From Mesorhizobium_L sp035547755 (GTDB lineage: Bacteria > Pseudomonadota > Alphaproteobacteria > Rhizobiales > Rhizobiaceae), in assembly GCA_035547755.1 (NCBI GenBank), contig DASZUG010000023.1, positions 1-64,000 on the forward strand: 64,000 nt of DNA, read 5' to 3'. Each line of letters starts with the position of its first letter. Positions within the stretch are counted from its first letter, which is position 1. Position numbers and translations under genes: made by a program. This document shows positions 40,061 to 49,128 of this stretch, piece after piece. A model generated the notes under the pieces. The model ran no database searches, was not told the DNA's origin, and saw only the letters and a program-made list of their open reading frames with translations.

Positions 40061-41337
40061 AGGACAGAATCGGTCACGGCCGGCCTGATGCGGATGCGGG
40101 TGATGCGGTTCTTCTCGCGCTTCAGGATAATGAAGCGCTTGCCGTGGAAGGTGAAGGCCTGCTTTTCTTCCGGGATCGTTTGGGTTTCGTGGATGACAAG
40201 GCCTGCTACGGTGGTCGCCTCTTCGTCGGGCAAATTCCAGTCGAGCGCGCGGTTGAGGTCGCGGATCGGCACGGAGCCATCGACGACGACGGAGCCGTCC
40301 GCCTCCTGCTTGACGCCCTGCATGTCGATGTCATGTTCGTCTGCGATCTCGCCGACGATCTCCTCGATGATGTCCTCCAAAGTCACCATGCCCTCCACCT
40401 CGCCATATTCGTCCACGACGACGGCGAAATGCGCCTTGCGGCGCAAAAACGCGTTGAGTTGATCCTGCAGCGATGTCGTGTCCGGTACGAACCACGGCTT
40501 GGTCGCGACCTTGGTGATGTCGATCGCGGAAGGATCGTTGTTCGCCTCATTGAGCGCGCGCAAGAGATCCTTGGCGTGGACCACCCCGATGATGTTGTCG
40601 ATGGAATCCTTCCATATCGGAATACGCGTGTAGGGACTTTGCAATATCTCGCGGACGATGAGGTTGGGCGGCTGCTCGGCATTGACCGACATCATGCCTG
40701 TTCGGTGCACCATGACATCGGACACTTCCAGTTCGCCGAGATCGAGCAGTCCGCCAAGGCGGTCGCGTTCCTGCTTGATGACGGCGCCTTCCCGTAGAAG
40801 CACTTCGACGGTCCCGCGCAATTCCTCGCGTGCCGATAGAAGGGACATGTTCTTGTCGAAGCGGACGCCACAAAGCCACAAGACGCCCCTGACGATGCGG
40901 TTGATGAGGGCGGAGAGCGGCCCTACCACGAAAACGAAGAGATTGACGAGCGGCGCGACCGCCAGCGAGAAGCGGTCCGGCGTGGTGATCGCCCAGGATT
41001 TCGGCAGTACTTCCGCGAAGATGACGAGCAGCACCGTCATCGCGGCCGTCGAATAGGCGACCCCGCGCGCGCCGAAAAGGTCGAGAAAGACGGAGGTGGC
41101 GAGCGAGGAGGCCAATATATTGGCGAGGTTGTTGCCGATGAGCAGCGCGCCGATCAGCCGGTCGCGGTGGCCAATGAGGCGGTTGACGATGCCGGCGGCG
41201 GTCGAGCCGGAATGTTCGAGCGACAGCATGCGCGCCCGCGAGGCTGCCGTCAGCGCCGTTTCGGAACCGGCGAAGAACGCCGAACAGATGATGCACAGGC
41301 AGATCGCGCCGCAGGTGATCCAGAGGGCCGTCGTCAT
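40057..41337 (-). CDS. CorC/HlyC family CBS-domain membrane protein
   Basis: A 426-residue protein: an N-terminal CNNM domain with four membrane segments (1-140), a Bateman CBS pair (about 205-330, for example VVHAKDLLRAL and VVVDEYGEVEGMVTLEDIIEEIVGEI), and a C-terminal CorC_HlyC transporter-associated domain (about 345-420). The family mediates Mg2+/Co2+ homeostasis. It is the last gene in an aroK-aroB-corC operon, with its ATG overlapping the aroB stop (ATGA). Confidence 0.9.
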   Translation of the reverse strand: MTTALWITCGAICLCIICSAFFAGSETALTAASRARMLSLEHSGSTAAGIVNRLIGHRDRLIGALLIGNNLANILASSLATSVFLDLFGARGVAYSTAAMTVLLVIFAEVLPKSWAITTPDRFSLAVAPLVNLFVFVVGPLSALINRIVRGVLWLCGVRFDKNMSLLSAREELRGTVEVLLREGAVIKQERDRLGGLLDLGELEVSDVMVHRTGMMSVNAEQPPNLIVREILQSPYTRIPIWKDSIDNIIGVVHAKDLLRALNEANNDPSAIDITKVATKPWFVPDTTSLQDQLNAFLRRKAHFAVVVDEYGEVEGMVTLEDIIEEIVGEIADEHDIDMQGVKQEADGSVVVDGSVPIRDLNRALDWNLPDEEATTVAGLVIHETQTIPEEKQAFTFHGKRFIILKREKNRITRIRIRPAVTDSVL

Positions 41338-42449
41338 CCCTTGTGGTTTTCCCTCAGAAAGGCCAGGACCTCGGACGCGGGCACGTCCCTGGCGATGAAA
41401 GCCTCACCGATCCCGCGCGTCAGAATGAAAGTCAGCGCACCGCGCGCCACCTTCTTGTCCTGGCGGATATAGTCGAGAAGCCGTTCCGGACCAGGCAATG
41501 AGCCGGGAATGTCGGCGATACTGGTCGGAAGGCCGACGGCTGTGAGATGCGCCTCGACACGGCGTGCGTCGTCGGAACTCGCCAGGTTCATGCGCGTGGA
41601 AAAGCGGTGCGCAAGCGCCATGCCGATCGCGACGCCTTCGCCATGAACCAGTCTTTCGCTGTCGTAACCGGTCGCGGCTTCGAGCGCGTGGCCGAAAGTG
41701 TGGCCGAGATTGAGAAGCGCCCTCTCGCCCGTCTCCAATTCGTCCCGCGCCACCACATCGGCCTTGGCGCGACAGGATTCGGCAATCGCATGGGTGCGCG
41801 CAGGCCCGCCGTCGAAGATCTCGCGCCAGTTCTTCTCCAGCCAGACGAAGAAATCGGGGCGGTCGATCAGCCCGTATTTGACGATTTCGGCATAGCCGGC
41901 GCGGAATTCGCGCGACGAAAGCGTGTCGAGCACGCCCGTATCGGCCAGAACGAGACGGGGCTGATGGAAAAGGCCGACGAGGTTCTTGCCGCGCGGCGTG
42001 TTGATGCCGGTCTTGCCGCCGACGGAGGAATCGACCTGCGCCAAGAGCGAGGTCGGCATCTGGACGAAGCGCATGCCGCGCCTGACGATGCCGGAGGCGA
42101 AGCCCGCCAGATCGCCGACGACGCCGCCGCCGAGAGCGATGACGATATCGCCGCGTTCGAGGCGCGCGCCAAGGATTGCGTCGACAACCTCCTGGAGAGC
42201 GTCGAAGCTCTTGGTCTTTTCGCCGGCCGGGAGGACGATCGGAACGGCTTCGATACCCGAACCGTTCAGCGAAGCCATGAGTAGATCGAGATGGAAGGAC
42301 GCGACATTGCGGTCGGTGACGATCGCGACCCGCACCTGCCCGAAAAGGGCAGCGATGCGCGCGCCGGATTCCTCGACGAGGCTGCGGCCGATGAGGATAT
42401 CATAGGCGCGTTCGCCGAGCCCGACCTCGACTGTCACGGCATCGCTCAT
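41334..42449 (-). CDS. aroB: 3-dehydroquinate synthase
   Basis: A 371-residue NAD+- and Zn2+-dependent enzyme that cyclises DAHP to 3-dehydroquinate, the second shikimate step. It shows ALGGGVVGDLAGFASGIVRRG near residue 103, MPTSLLAQVDSSVGGKTGIN, the zinc-binding EIVKYGLI and LNLGHTFGHALE with a downstream HGEGVAIGM histidine. The ATG at 42449 lies one base after the TAG of aroK, so the two are translationally coupled. It overlaps the corC start by ATGA. Confidence 0.95.
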   Translation of the reverse strand: MSDAVTVEVGLGERAYDILIGRSLVEESGARIAALFGQVRVAIVTDRNVASFHLDLLMASLNGSGIEAVPIVLPAGEKTKSFDALQEVVDAILGARLERGDIVIALGGGVVGDLAGFASGIVRRGMRFVQMPTSLLAQVDSSVGGKTGINTPRGKNLVGLFHQPRLVLADTGVLDTLSSREFRAGYAEIVKYGLIDRPDFFVWLEKNWREIFDGGPARTHAIAESCRAKADVVARDELETGERALLNLGHTFGHALEAATGYDSERLVHGEGVAIGMALAHRFSTRMNLASSDDARRVEAHLTAVGLPTSIADIPGSLPGPERLLDYIRQDKKVARGALTFILTRGIGEAFIARDVPASEVLAFLRENHKG

Positions 42450-42450
42450 T

Positions 42451-43044
42451 CTATGTCTCTCCTGCCGGCTCTGCGTCCAACAGGCCGGCCAGCCCTTCGA
42501 GAACCTCCGCGGCGATGATCTCACGCTTTTCGTCGCGCGTCCTCACCGTGATCCGGGCGGAGGCATAGATGGGATAGCGCTCATCCATCAGCCTCCTCAT
42601 CACCGCACGCGGATCCGGCGTGCGCAGCAGGGGCCGGTTCGGCCGTTTCGCGACGCGCTCCATGAGAAGATCGAGATCGGCTTCAAGCCAGATGGAGATA
42701 CCGCGCTCCGCGATGTTGCGCCGGGTTTCCGTATTCATGAAAGCGCCACCGCCCGTGGACAGGACCTGCGGTCCCGTTTTCAAGAGACGCTCGATCACGC
42801 GCTGTTCGAGCGCGCGGAATTCAGTCTCGCCATAGGTATCGAACAGGTCGGGGATCGTCATGCGCGAGATCTCCTCGATCTCGTGGTCGCTATCGATGAA
42901 CGGAAGGTCGAGCATCTGCGACACCTTCCGCCCGATCACCGTTTTCCCGGCTCCCATCAGCCCGACAAAGACGATCGATCGGTCGCCGAGCCGAGTGGTC
43001 AGAGCTGTCGGATCGAATTTCGCCTGTTTTTCCAGGACCATCAT
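42451..43044 (-). CDS. aroK: shikimate kinase
   Basis: A 197-residue P-loop kinase that phosphorylates the 3-OH of shikimate. Walker A is GLMGAGKTV near residue 28; the shikimate-binding DSDHEIE, STGGGAFM and lid RPNRPLLR are all present. The family normally starts near the second or first of two adjacent ATG codons (43044/43041). It heads an aroK-aroB-corC operon and is divergent from the small membrane gene at 43202. Confidence 0.95.
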   Translation of the reverse strand: MMVLEKQAKFDPTALTTRLGDRSIVFVGLMGAGKTVIGRKVSQMLDLPFIDSDHEIEEISRMTIPDLFDTYGETEFRALEQRVIERLLKTGPQVLSTGGGAFMNTETRRNIAERGISIWLEADLDLLMERVAKRPNRPLLRTPDPRAVMRRLMDERYPIYASARITVRTRDEKREIIAAEVLEGLAGLLDAEPAGET

Positions 43045-43201
43045 GGGTGAACCGCATCCTTTGCGGTCGTATCGACATGAAAACCGCCCTTGCGTCAAGA
43101 ATGCCCCGTCTGCGAAGCCTTGAAAAGCGGCAGGCATGACCGCATAAGAGAAGAGCGGCGTTTCATTCCGGTACACGGCCGGCCATCGGGGGCGGAGGTT
43201 C

Positions 43202-43375
43202 ATGCCCACTCTTTTCAGGCTGATAACGGTGCTGCTTGTTCTTGCCGGCCTTGTCTATGGCGGGATGTTCGCGCTCGCCTGGTATGTCAAACCCAAGATC
43301 GGCGTCATCACCGTCCGCGTTCCATTGGAGAAGATCGAGAAGCGCCAGCAGGAACAGAAGACCGTCAGCCAATGA
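43202..43375 (+). CDS. small single-span membrane protein
   Basis: A 57-residue protein with one long hydrophobic segment (LITVLLVLAGLVYGGMFALAW, about 7-27) and a positively charged cytoplasm- or periplasm-facing tail (PLEKIEKRQQEQK). The ATG has a strong GGAGGTTC SD. Its place between aroK and xerD, 40 bp upstream of xerD, is common in Rhizobiales, which supports it as a real gene. The function is unknown. Confidence 0.78.
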   Translation: MPTLFRLITVLLVLAGLVYGGMFALAWYVKPKIGVITVRVPLEKIEKRQQEQKTVSQ

Positions 43376-43415
43376 AGATTTTCCGTGCCACCGAATCCGG
43401 CGGGAGTGGTGGCAA

Positions 43416-44354
43416 ATGAATGGCTCGGCTGCCCGCATCGAAGCCTTCCTGGAGATGATGAGCGCCGAACGTGGCGCCAGTGGCAATACGCTCGCCTCCT
43501 ATCGCCGCGATCTGGAGGATGCGGCCGCCTTCCTTGGCGGTTCCCACCGGAACCTCGCCGAGGCCTCTCCGGCCGATATACGGACTTATCTGGAGGATTT
43601 GGCTGCGCGAGGCTTTGCCAGGACGTCTCAGGCGCGTCGGCTTTCGGCGCTCCGGCAGTTTTTCAAGTTCCTCTATGCCGAGGGGCTCCGGACCGACGAT
43701 CCGACTGGTCCGCTAGACAGCCCGAAAAAAGAAAGTCCGCTGCCGAAAACGCTCAGCGAGGAGGATGTCGGCCGCCTCCTCGACCGCGCTGCCGCCGAGG
43801 CTGCCGATCCGGACCTTGCCGGAGAGGACCAAGGCGGTGCCAGGCGGCGCCATGCCCTCGTCGAACTTCTCTATGCCACCGGGCTGCGAGTCTCTGAACT
43901 CGTCAGCCTTCCCCTTGCAATCGCACGCCGGGACGATCGCTTCTTCATGGTCAAGGGGAAGGGCGGCAAAGAGCGAATGGTGCCGCTTTCGACCAAGGCG
44001 CGCGAGGCGATGAGGGTCTGGCTGGGAGAACGCAACGGCAATCCAGCTTTCGCGGACAATCCCTGGCTTTTCCCCGCCGCTTCCGAAAGCGGTTTCGTAC
44101 CGCGACAGGTCTTCGCCCGCGAATTGAAGGGGCTCGCGGCGCGCGCGGGAATAACGTCGGCCGCCATCTCGCCCCACGTTCTCAGGCACGCTTTCGCCAG
44201 CCATCTCCTTCAGAACGGCGCCGATCTGAGAGCCGTGCAACAGCTTCTCGGCCATTCGGATATCTCGACCACGCAGATCTACACCCATGTGCTGGAGAAG
44301 CGGCTGGTCGAACTCGTCCAGAATCATCATCCGCTTGCCGATCGAGACACGTGA
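43416..44354 (+). CDS. xerD: tyrosine recombinase XerD
   Basis: A 312-residue tyrosine recombinase. It has an N-terminal core-binding SAM-like domain (5-95) and a C-terminal catalytic domain with Arg158 (TGLRVSEL), Lys182 (KGKGGKER), His254 and Arg257 (HVLRHAF), His280 (LLGHSD) and nucleophile Tyr289 (TTQIYTH). Complete catalytic residues, a chromosomal core-gene setting and length favour XerD (dimer resolution at dif) rather than an integrase of a mobile element. No dif-like site was identified here. Confidence 0.92.
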   Translation: MNGSAARIEAFLEMMSAERGASGNTLASYRRDLEDAAAFLGGSHRNLAEASPADIRTYLEDLAARGFARTSQARRLSALRQFFKFLYAEGLRTDDPTGPLDSPKKESPLPKTLSEEDVGRLLDRAAAEAADPDLAGEDQGGARRRHALVELLYATGLRVSELVSLPLAIARRDDRFFMVKGKGGKERMVPLSTKAREAMRVWLGERNGNPAFADNPWLFPAASESGFVPRQVFARELKGLAARAGITSAAISPHVLRHAFASHLLQNGADLRAVQQLLGHSDISTTQIYTHVLEKRLVELVQNHHPLADRDT

Positions 44355-44437
44355 CGGTATGGGAACGTCATCTTAAGACGCCGGTAAGGCTCTTATCCGA
44401 CGATTTCACCGCTGTTTTGTCCCAGCCTGGCGTGTTC

Positions 44438-45388
44438 ATGTATAATTATCTCGAATTCGAAAAGCCCGTCGCAGACCTCGAGGGCAAGATATTCGAACTG
44501 AAGAAGCTGAGCGAAAGCGGCGAAGCGGTCGATGTCGCGGAAGAGATCGCGCGGCTTGAAAAACGGTCTCGCGAAGCCTTGCGCGACGCCTACAAATCCC
44601 TCACCCCATGGCAGAAGGCTCAGGTCGCCCGACACCCCGACCGGCCGCATTGCTTCGATTATGTGCGGGCGCTGTTCACCGATTTCACGCCGCTTGCCGG
44701 CGACCGCGCCTTTGGCGAGGACGAGGCGATCGTCGGCGGTTTGGCGCGGTTTCGCGGCGAGCCTGTCGCCGTGATCGGGCAGGAGAAGGGCAACGACACC
44801 AAAAGCCGCCTCAAGCACAATTTCGGCATGGCGCGCCCCGAAGGCTACCGCAAGGCGGTGCGGATCATGGATCTCGCCGACAGGTTCGACATCCCACTCG
44901 TCACCCTGGTCGATACCGCCGGCGCCTATCCCGGCGTCGGGGCGGAAGAGCGCGGACAAGCGGAGGCGATCGCCCGCTCGACCGAAAAATGCCTTGCGAT
45001 CCACGTTCCTTCGGTGTCAGTCGTGATCGGAGAAGGCGGATCGGGCGGCGCGATCGCGCTCGCGACGGCAAACCGGGTCTACATGCTCGAACACTCGATC
45101 TATTCCGTCATCTCTCCGGAGGGCGCGGCTTCGATCCTCTGGCGCGATTCCGCACGCGCCCGTGACGCCGCGACCAACATGAAGATCACGGCGCAGGATC
45201 TGCTCGAAATGAACGTCATCGATGGCATCATCCCGGAGCCGCTCGGCGGCGCCCATCGCGGCGCCGAGACGGTGATAGAGGCGACCGGCCGCCAGATCGA
45301 CCGCGCCTTCGCCGACCTCGCGGCCATCGGAGGCGATTTCCGCGAGCATCGCCGCGAGAAATTCCTGGCGATCGGGCGCTCGCTTTAG
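44438..45388 (+). CDS. accA: acetyl-CoA carboxylase carboxyltransferase subunit alpha
   Basis: A 316-residue AccA, which with AccD transfers CO2 from carboxybiotin to acetyl-CoA in fatty acid synthesis. It begins MYNYLEFEKPVADLEGKI; the crotonase-like core has GQEKGNDTKSRLKHNFGMARPEGYRKA and the oxyanion/CoA glycine motif GEGGSGGAIAL. The ATG at 44438 gives the standard N-terminus; an upstream GTG would add 29 unlikely residues. xerD ends 83 bp upstream, the usual rhizobial order. Confidence 0.95.
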   Translation: MYNYLEFEKPVADLEGKIFELKKLSESGEAVDVAEEIARLEKRSREALRDAYKSLTPWQKAQVARHPDRPHCFDYVRALFTDFTPLAGDRAFGEDEAIVGGLARFRGEPVAVIGQEKGNDTKSRLKHNFGMARPEGYRKAVRIMDLADRFDIPLVTLVDTAGAYPGVGAEERGQAEAIARSTEKCLAIHVPSVSVVIGEGGSGGAIALATANRVYMLEHSIYSVISPEGAASILWRDSARARDAATNMKITAQDLLEMNVIDGIIPEPLGGAHRGAETVIEATGRQIDRAFADLAAIGGDFREHRREKFLAIGRSL

Positions 45389-45572
45389 GTGGGCCGACCC
45401 TGACCGGCACATTGCCGCCACAAAATAGCCGCGCGTTTTTCCTAGTCACCTCCGGCTGAGAGGGTGAGCAGCGCCCTTGCGGTAATCCATTTTCAAGGTT
45501 AACGCCTTATTTTCGAGGTTTCGACGTTGAATCGGACCCTTTGCGGTCCCGGGGACGAGAACGACCATCATC

Positions 45573-46925
45573 ATGAATTCCCGCAAAACCTGTGCCGGAA
45601 TCCTGTTTGCTCTTCTCATCCTTGCCGGATGCCAGGGCAAGACGCTCGAGGACATCGCGCCGAAGGCGGAGCAGAAGCTGCCGCCAAAGATCCTGCAGTT
45701 GATGCAGGCCAAGGGAATGGCTGTCACCTCGCCCATCATGGTGCGGATTTTCAAGGAAGATGGCGCTTTCGAAGTCTGGAAGCAGCAGAATGACGGCCGT
45801 TACGGCCTCGTAGCGACCTATCCGATCTGCAAATGGTCAGGTCAACTCGGCCCGAAGATGATCGAGGGTGATCGGCAGGCGCCGGAAGGCTTCTATATGA
45901 TTCATCCCTACCAGATGAATCCACAGTCGAAATATTATCTCGCTTTCAATATCGGCTATCCGAACGCCTTCGACAAATCGCATGGACGGACCGGTTCCAA
46001 CCTGATGGTGCACGGCGCCTGCTCCTCCTCTGGCTGCTATTCGATGACGGACGCCGAGGTCGGCCAGATCTACGCCTTTGCCCGCGATGCCTTCCAGGGC
46101 GGTCAGCAGGCCTTCCAGATTCAGGCCTTCCCGTTCCGCATGACGGCCGCGAACATGGCGCGCTACCGCAATGATCCGAACATCGATTTCTGGAAGACGC
46201 TGAAGGTCGGCTACGATCTCTTCGAGATCACCCATACGCCGCCCAAGGTCGATGTCTGTGACGGCCGTTACGTCTTCGACCAAACGCCGGCCGCCGGCCG
46301 CAGCTTCTCGCCCGGCGGCGCCTGCCCGCCAATGTCGCAGCCGCCCGACATTGTCGCCGCCTATAAGGCATTCGAGAAGACCTACGACGCCGCCTATGCC
46401 GCAGCGGTGAAGGCCCATAAGGGACCAGCGCCAAAACCGTCGCTCGACGGGCTGAAGGAGGCCAAACTCGTCGCCAACTGGACGCACGAATTGATGAGCG
46501 GCAAACAGGTGCCGCTCACGCCGCCCTCCATGGATGCCAACGGCAAGATCACGGAATCGACCGAACGGCTTGGTCGCATCGATTCACCGCTCGGCCGCAA
46601 GATGGCCGCCCTCGACGCCGAAAAGGCCGCCAAGAAGAAGGAGGCCGAGGAAAAGGCCACTGCGATCGCGGCGGCCAAGGCCGAAAAGCTCGCGATGGCC
46701 GAGCGCGCCAAGGCGGCGAAGCAAGAAGCCAGGGAGAAGGCACGCTCCGATAAGGCGAAGGGCGCGGCAGCCGTAGCGCAAAACGGAACGGCCGCCCAAA
46801 AGGGAAAGCATGAGTCCACGACGCAGGATGCCTCCGCCGTCCCGGTCGAAAATGCGCTCGCGCCCACCGAACAGCGCGCGCCTTCGCTCGGCAAGCGCAT
46901 CTGGAACAAGATTTTCGGCAGCTGA
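45573..46925 (+). CDS. L,D-transpeptidase (YkuD) lipoprotein
   Basis: A 450-residue lipoprotein (lipobox LAGC, Cys20). The YkuD catalytic domain spans about residues 50-200 with His147 and Cys155 in HGACSSSGCYSMT, so it is active-site complete. It should form 3-3 peptidoglycan crosslinks or attach envelope proteins, as L,D-transpeptidases do in rhizobia. The C-terminal 140 residues are Lys/Ala/Glu-rich and likely a periplasmic coiled coil or linker. It stands alone with 180 bp of upstream noncoding DNA. Confidence 0.87.
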   Translation: MNSRKTCAGILFALLILAGCQGKTLEDIAPKAEQKLPPKILQLMQAKGMAVTSPIMVRIFKEDGAFEVWKQQNDGRYGLVATYPICKWSGQLGPKMIEGDRQAPEGFYMIHPYQMNPQSKYYLAFNIGYPNAFDKSHGRTGSNLMVHGACSSSGCYSMTDAEVGQIYAFARDAFQGGQQAFQIQAFPFRMTAANMARYRNDPNIDFWKTLKVGYDLFEITHTPPKVDVCDGRYVFDQTPAAGRSFSPGGACPPMSQPPDIVAAYKAFEKTYDAAYAAAVKAHKGPAPKPSLDGLKEAKLVANWTHELMSGKQVPLTPPSMDANGKITESTERLGRIDSPLGRKMAALDAEKAAKKKEAEEKATAIAAAKAEKLAMAERAKAAKQEAREKARSDKAKGAAAVAQNGTAAQKGKHESTTQDASAVPVENALAPTEQRAPSLGKRIWNKIFGS

Positions 46926-46998
46926 GATATTGCCTGTGCCTGTCCCGACCCGTGCGGGCCCGTTGACAATCCCGCTTGCCATGCGCTGATCTCTGGCG

Positions 46999-48279
46999 AT
47001 GTCCCAACCTGTCGATGTCATTGTCATAGGCGCCGGCTTCACCGGCCTGTCGGCGGCGCTGGAGCTTCAGCGCCGCGGCCTTTCCTTCCTGTTGATCGAG
47101 GCGAGTAGTCGCGTCGGCGGCAAGGTGGCGTCCCGCCGCAATGCGCTTAACGAGAGGCTGGATATTGGGGGGCAGTTCTTCTGCCAGGACATGCCGTCCG
47201 TGATGACTCTCGTTAGACGTTATTGCAAGGCGAAGGTCGAAACGCCGGTCGAAGGCGTCTTCTCGGTCCAGCCGAAGGCCGATCCGGAGGTGGCACGCCG
47301 CATCTATCGCTCGGCCGCGGCTATGCGCGAAAGTCTCCACGCGATGGCGCCCGACGATCCCGCCATAGCAGGTCTTTCGGTTGCGGATTGGCTGGGGAAG
47401 CAGCCGGCGCCGCCCGAGACAAAGGCGGCTTTTCATTCCATGGTCGAGGGTTTGTGGTGCCTGCCGATGGCGACGATCCCGCTCTGGTATCTGATCGACA
47501 ACAATCGCCGCATTACCAACCACACATTCGAGCTGCAATATTTCCTCCACGATTCGATGCATTCGCTCGCGGACGACATGGCGGCGGAAATCGGCGAGCG
47601 GCTTGTGCTGGGCGCGCCCGTCACGCAGATCCGTCACGCCGATGGACGCGCGACGGTCGCGACACGCAAAGGCGAGTTCACGGGCAGGAAGATCATCCTC
47701 GCCCTGCCGCCGACCATGGCGGCTAAGGTCGTCTATTCCCCGCCGCTTCCCGAAACGCTCGGCCAAGCGCTGGCCGCCTGGAAGAGCGGGAGCGTCGCCA
47801 AGACTATCCTGCGTTATTCCCGTACCTTCTGGCGCGATCAGGGGCTTTCGGGGATGGTGCTCTGGCGCGACGTTCATGGCCTCTTCGCATGCGATGCAAG
47901 CTCCGACGCGGAGCATGCGGCTCTCGTCGTCTGGACCGCAGGGCCTCTCGCCGATCTCTGGCGTTCGGAAGGAGAGCCGGCAATGAAGAAGCGTCTGGTC
48001 GAACGTCTCAGCGCTGCGCTGGGACCCGAGGCGGCCGAGCCGCTCGACATCTCCCTCCGCGACTGGACCGGTGATCCATGGGTTGGGGGGGGCTATAGCG
48101 ATATCATCACCGATATGAGCGCGCGCGATGCCGAAAAACGATTGCGAGAGGGCTTTGGCGCGCTTTTCTTCGCTTCCTCCGAAATCTCTCCGTCATTCCC
48201 CGGCTACATAGAAGGCGCCGTGATGGCGGGCGGCATCGCGGCACGGGCTGCTGCCGAAGCGCTGTCACGGCCGGTATGA
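46999..48279 (+). CDS. FAD-dependent amine-oxidase-like oxidoreductase
   Basis: A 426-residue flavoenzyme. The Rossmann dinucleotide motif VIVIGAGFTGLSAALELQRRG is at residues 5-25, followed by the ligand strand and RVGGKVASRR. It has an amine-oxidase-like C-terminal GGYSD and a SEISPSFPGYIEGAVMAGGIAA motif that contacts the flavin. It begins a row with a glutamine amidotransferase and a 2OG-Fe(II) oxygenase on the same strand (138-bp gap to the next gene). The substrate is unknown; an amine or cyclic amine is likely. Confidence 0.85.
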   Translation: MSQPVDVIVIGAGFTGLSAALELQRRGLSFLLIEASSRVGGKVASRRNALNERLDIGGQFFCQDMPSVMTLVRRYCKAKVETPVEGVFSVQPKADPEVARRIYRSAAAMRESLHAMAPDDPAIAGLSVADWLGKQPAPPETKAAFHSMVEGLWCLPMATIPLWYLIDNNRRITNHTFELQYFLHDSMHSLADDMAAEIGERLVLGAPVTQIRHADGRATVATRKGEFTGRKIILALPPTMAAKVVYSPPLPETLGQALAAWKSGSVAKTILRYSRTFWRDQGLSGMVLWRDVHGLFACDASSDAEHAALVVWTAGPLADLWRSEGEPAMKKRLVERLSAALGPEAAEPLDISLRDWTGDPWVGGGYSDIITDMSARDAEKRLREGFGALFFASSEISPSFPGYIEGAVMAGGIAARAAAEALSRPV

Positions 48280-48417
48280 CATCTCCGGGAGCGGACGGTT
48301 ATCCTTCGGCGCAAGGCCGACAGGGCGAAAAAGCAATGCGGGATGACGCATTCCCGATGAACTGCCGCACCGGGAGTGCGCTACGCTGAATGCGTTGGTC
48401 AGGGCGGATTCACCATC

Positions 48418-49119
48418 ATGGGCAAGCGGGTCATCCTCATTCGTCACGGCCACAATCCGCCGGATGACCGCGTCTTCACGCATCTGACCTTGGCGGGTTT
48501 CGAGCCGGTTCTGTGCAGACCTTTTGCCGGAGATGCGATTCCTCCCGCGGATGAGAACGTCGCCGGCAGCGTCGTCCATGGCGGTCTATTCGAGGCGTAT
48601 GCCTATGACAAATACCCTTTTCTACGGGACGAAGCGCGCTGGATCGAAAGCTGCATGCGCCGGGACATTCCGCTTCTCGGCATCTGCCAAGGAGCCCAGC
48701 AGATCGCGCATATGCTAGGCGCGCCTGTCGGACCGCCGACGGACGAAAGCGCCGAGTTCGGCTATTACCGCATAGAGCCGACCGAGGCGGGGCGATCTTT
48801 CCTTCCCGAACCGCTGTATGTCGCCCAGTCGCACTTTCATACGTTCGGCATCCCCACCGGCGCGGTCCATCTAGCGCGGAGCGACCTTTTCCCCAATCAG
48901 GCCTTCTCTTACGGCAAAACGACTTTCGCCGTGCAGTTCCATGCCGAAGTCACGATCGAGGGCTTCAGGCGTTGGCAAGACAATCCAGGAATCCGATATG
49001 ATCGCAATGGTGTCCAGACGCGCGAAGAACAGGACGTGCTGATGCATCTCCACGACGCGGATCAGGCGAAATGGTTTTACCGCTTGCTCGACGCCTTGTT
49101 CCGCCAGCCCTTGGAGTGA
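48418..49119 (+). CDS. class I glutamine amidotransferase-like protein
   Basis: A 233-residue GATase with nucleophile Cys90 (LLGICQGAQQIAHMLG), His175 and Glu177 (VQFHAEV), so the full triad is present. It has no synthase domain and is the size of stand-alone gamma-glutamyl hydrolases or GuaA-like GATases. The ATG at 48418 follows the sequence CACCATC; no good SD. It ends 9 bp before the ATG of the 2OG-Fe oxygenase, so these two are coupled. Substrate not known. Confidence 0.82.
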   Translation: MGKRVILIRHGHNPPDDRVFTHLTLAGFEPVLCRPFAGDAIPPADENVAGSVVHGGLFEAYAYDKYPFLRDEARWIESCMRRDIPLLGICQGAQQIAHMLGAPVGPPTDESAEFGYYRIEPTEAGRSFLPEPLYVAQSHFHTFGIPTGAVHLARSDLFPNQAFSYGKTTFAVQFHAEVTIEGFRRWQDNPGIRYDRNGVQTREEQDVLMHLHDADQAKWFYRLLDALFRQPLE

Positions 49120-49128
49120 AGGCAAGCC

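Noticed and set aside
43416..44354. Mobile-element integrase.
   Set aside because: Length, complete catalytic set and the conserved aroK - small membrane gene - xerD - accA order point to chromosomal XerD; no attachment sites or mobile genes nearby.
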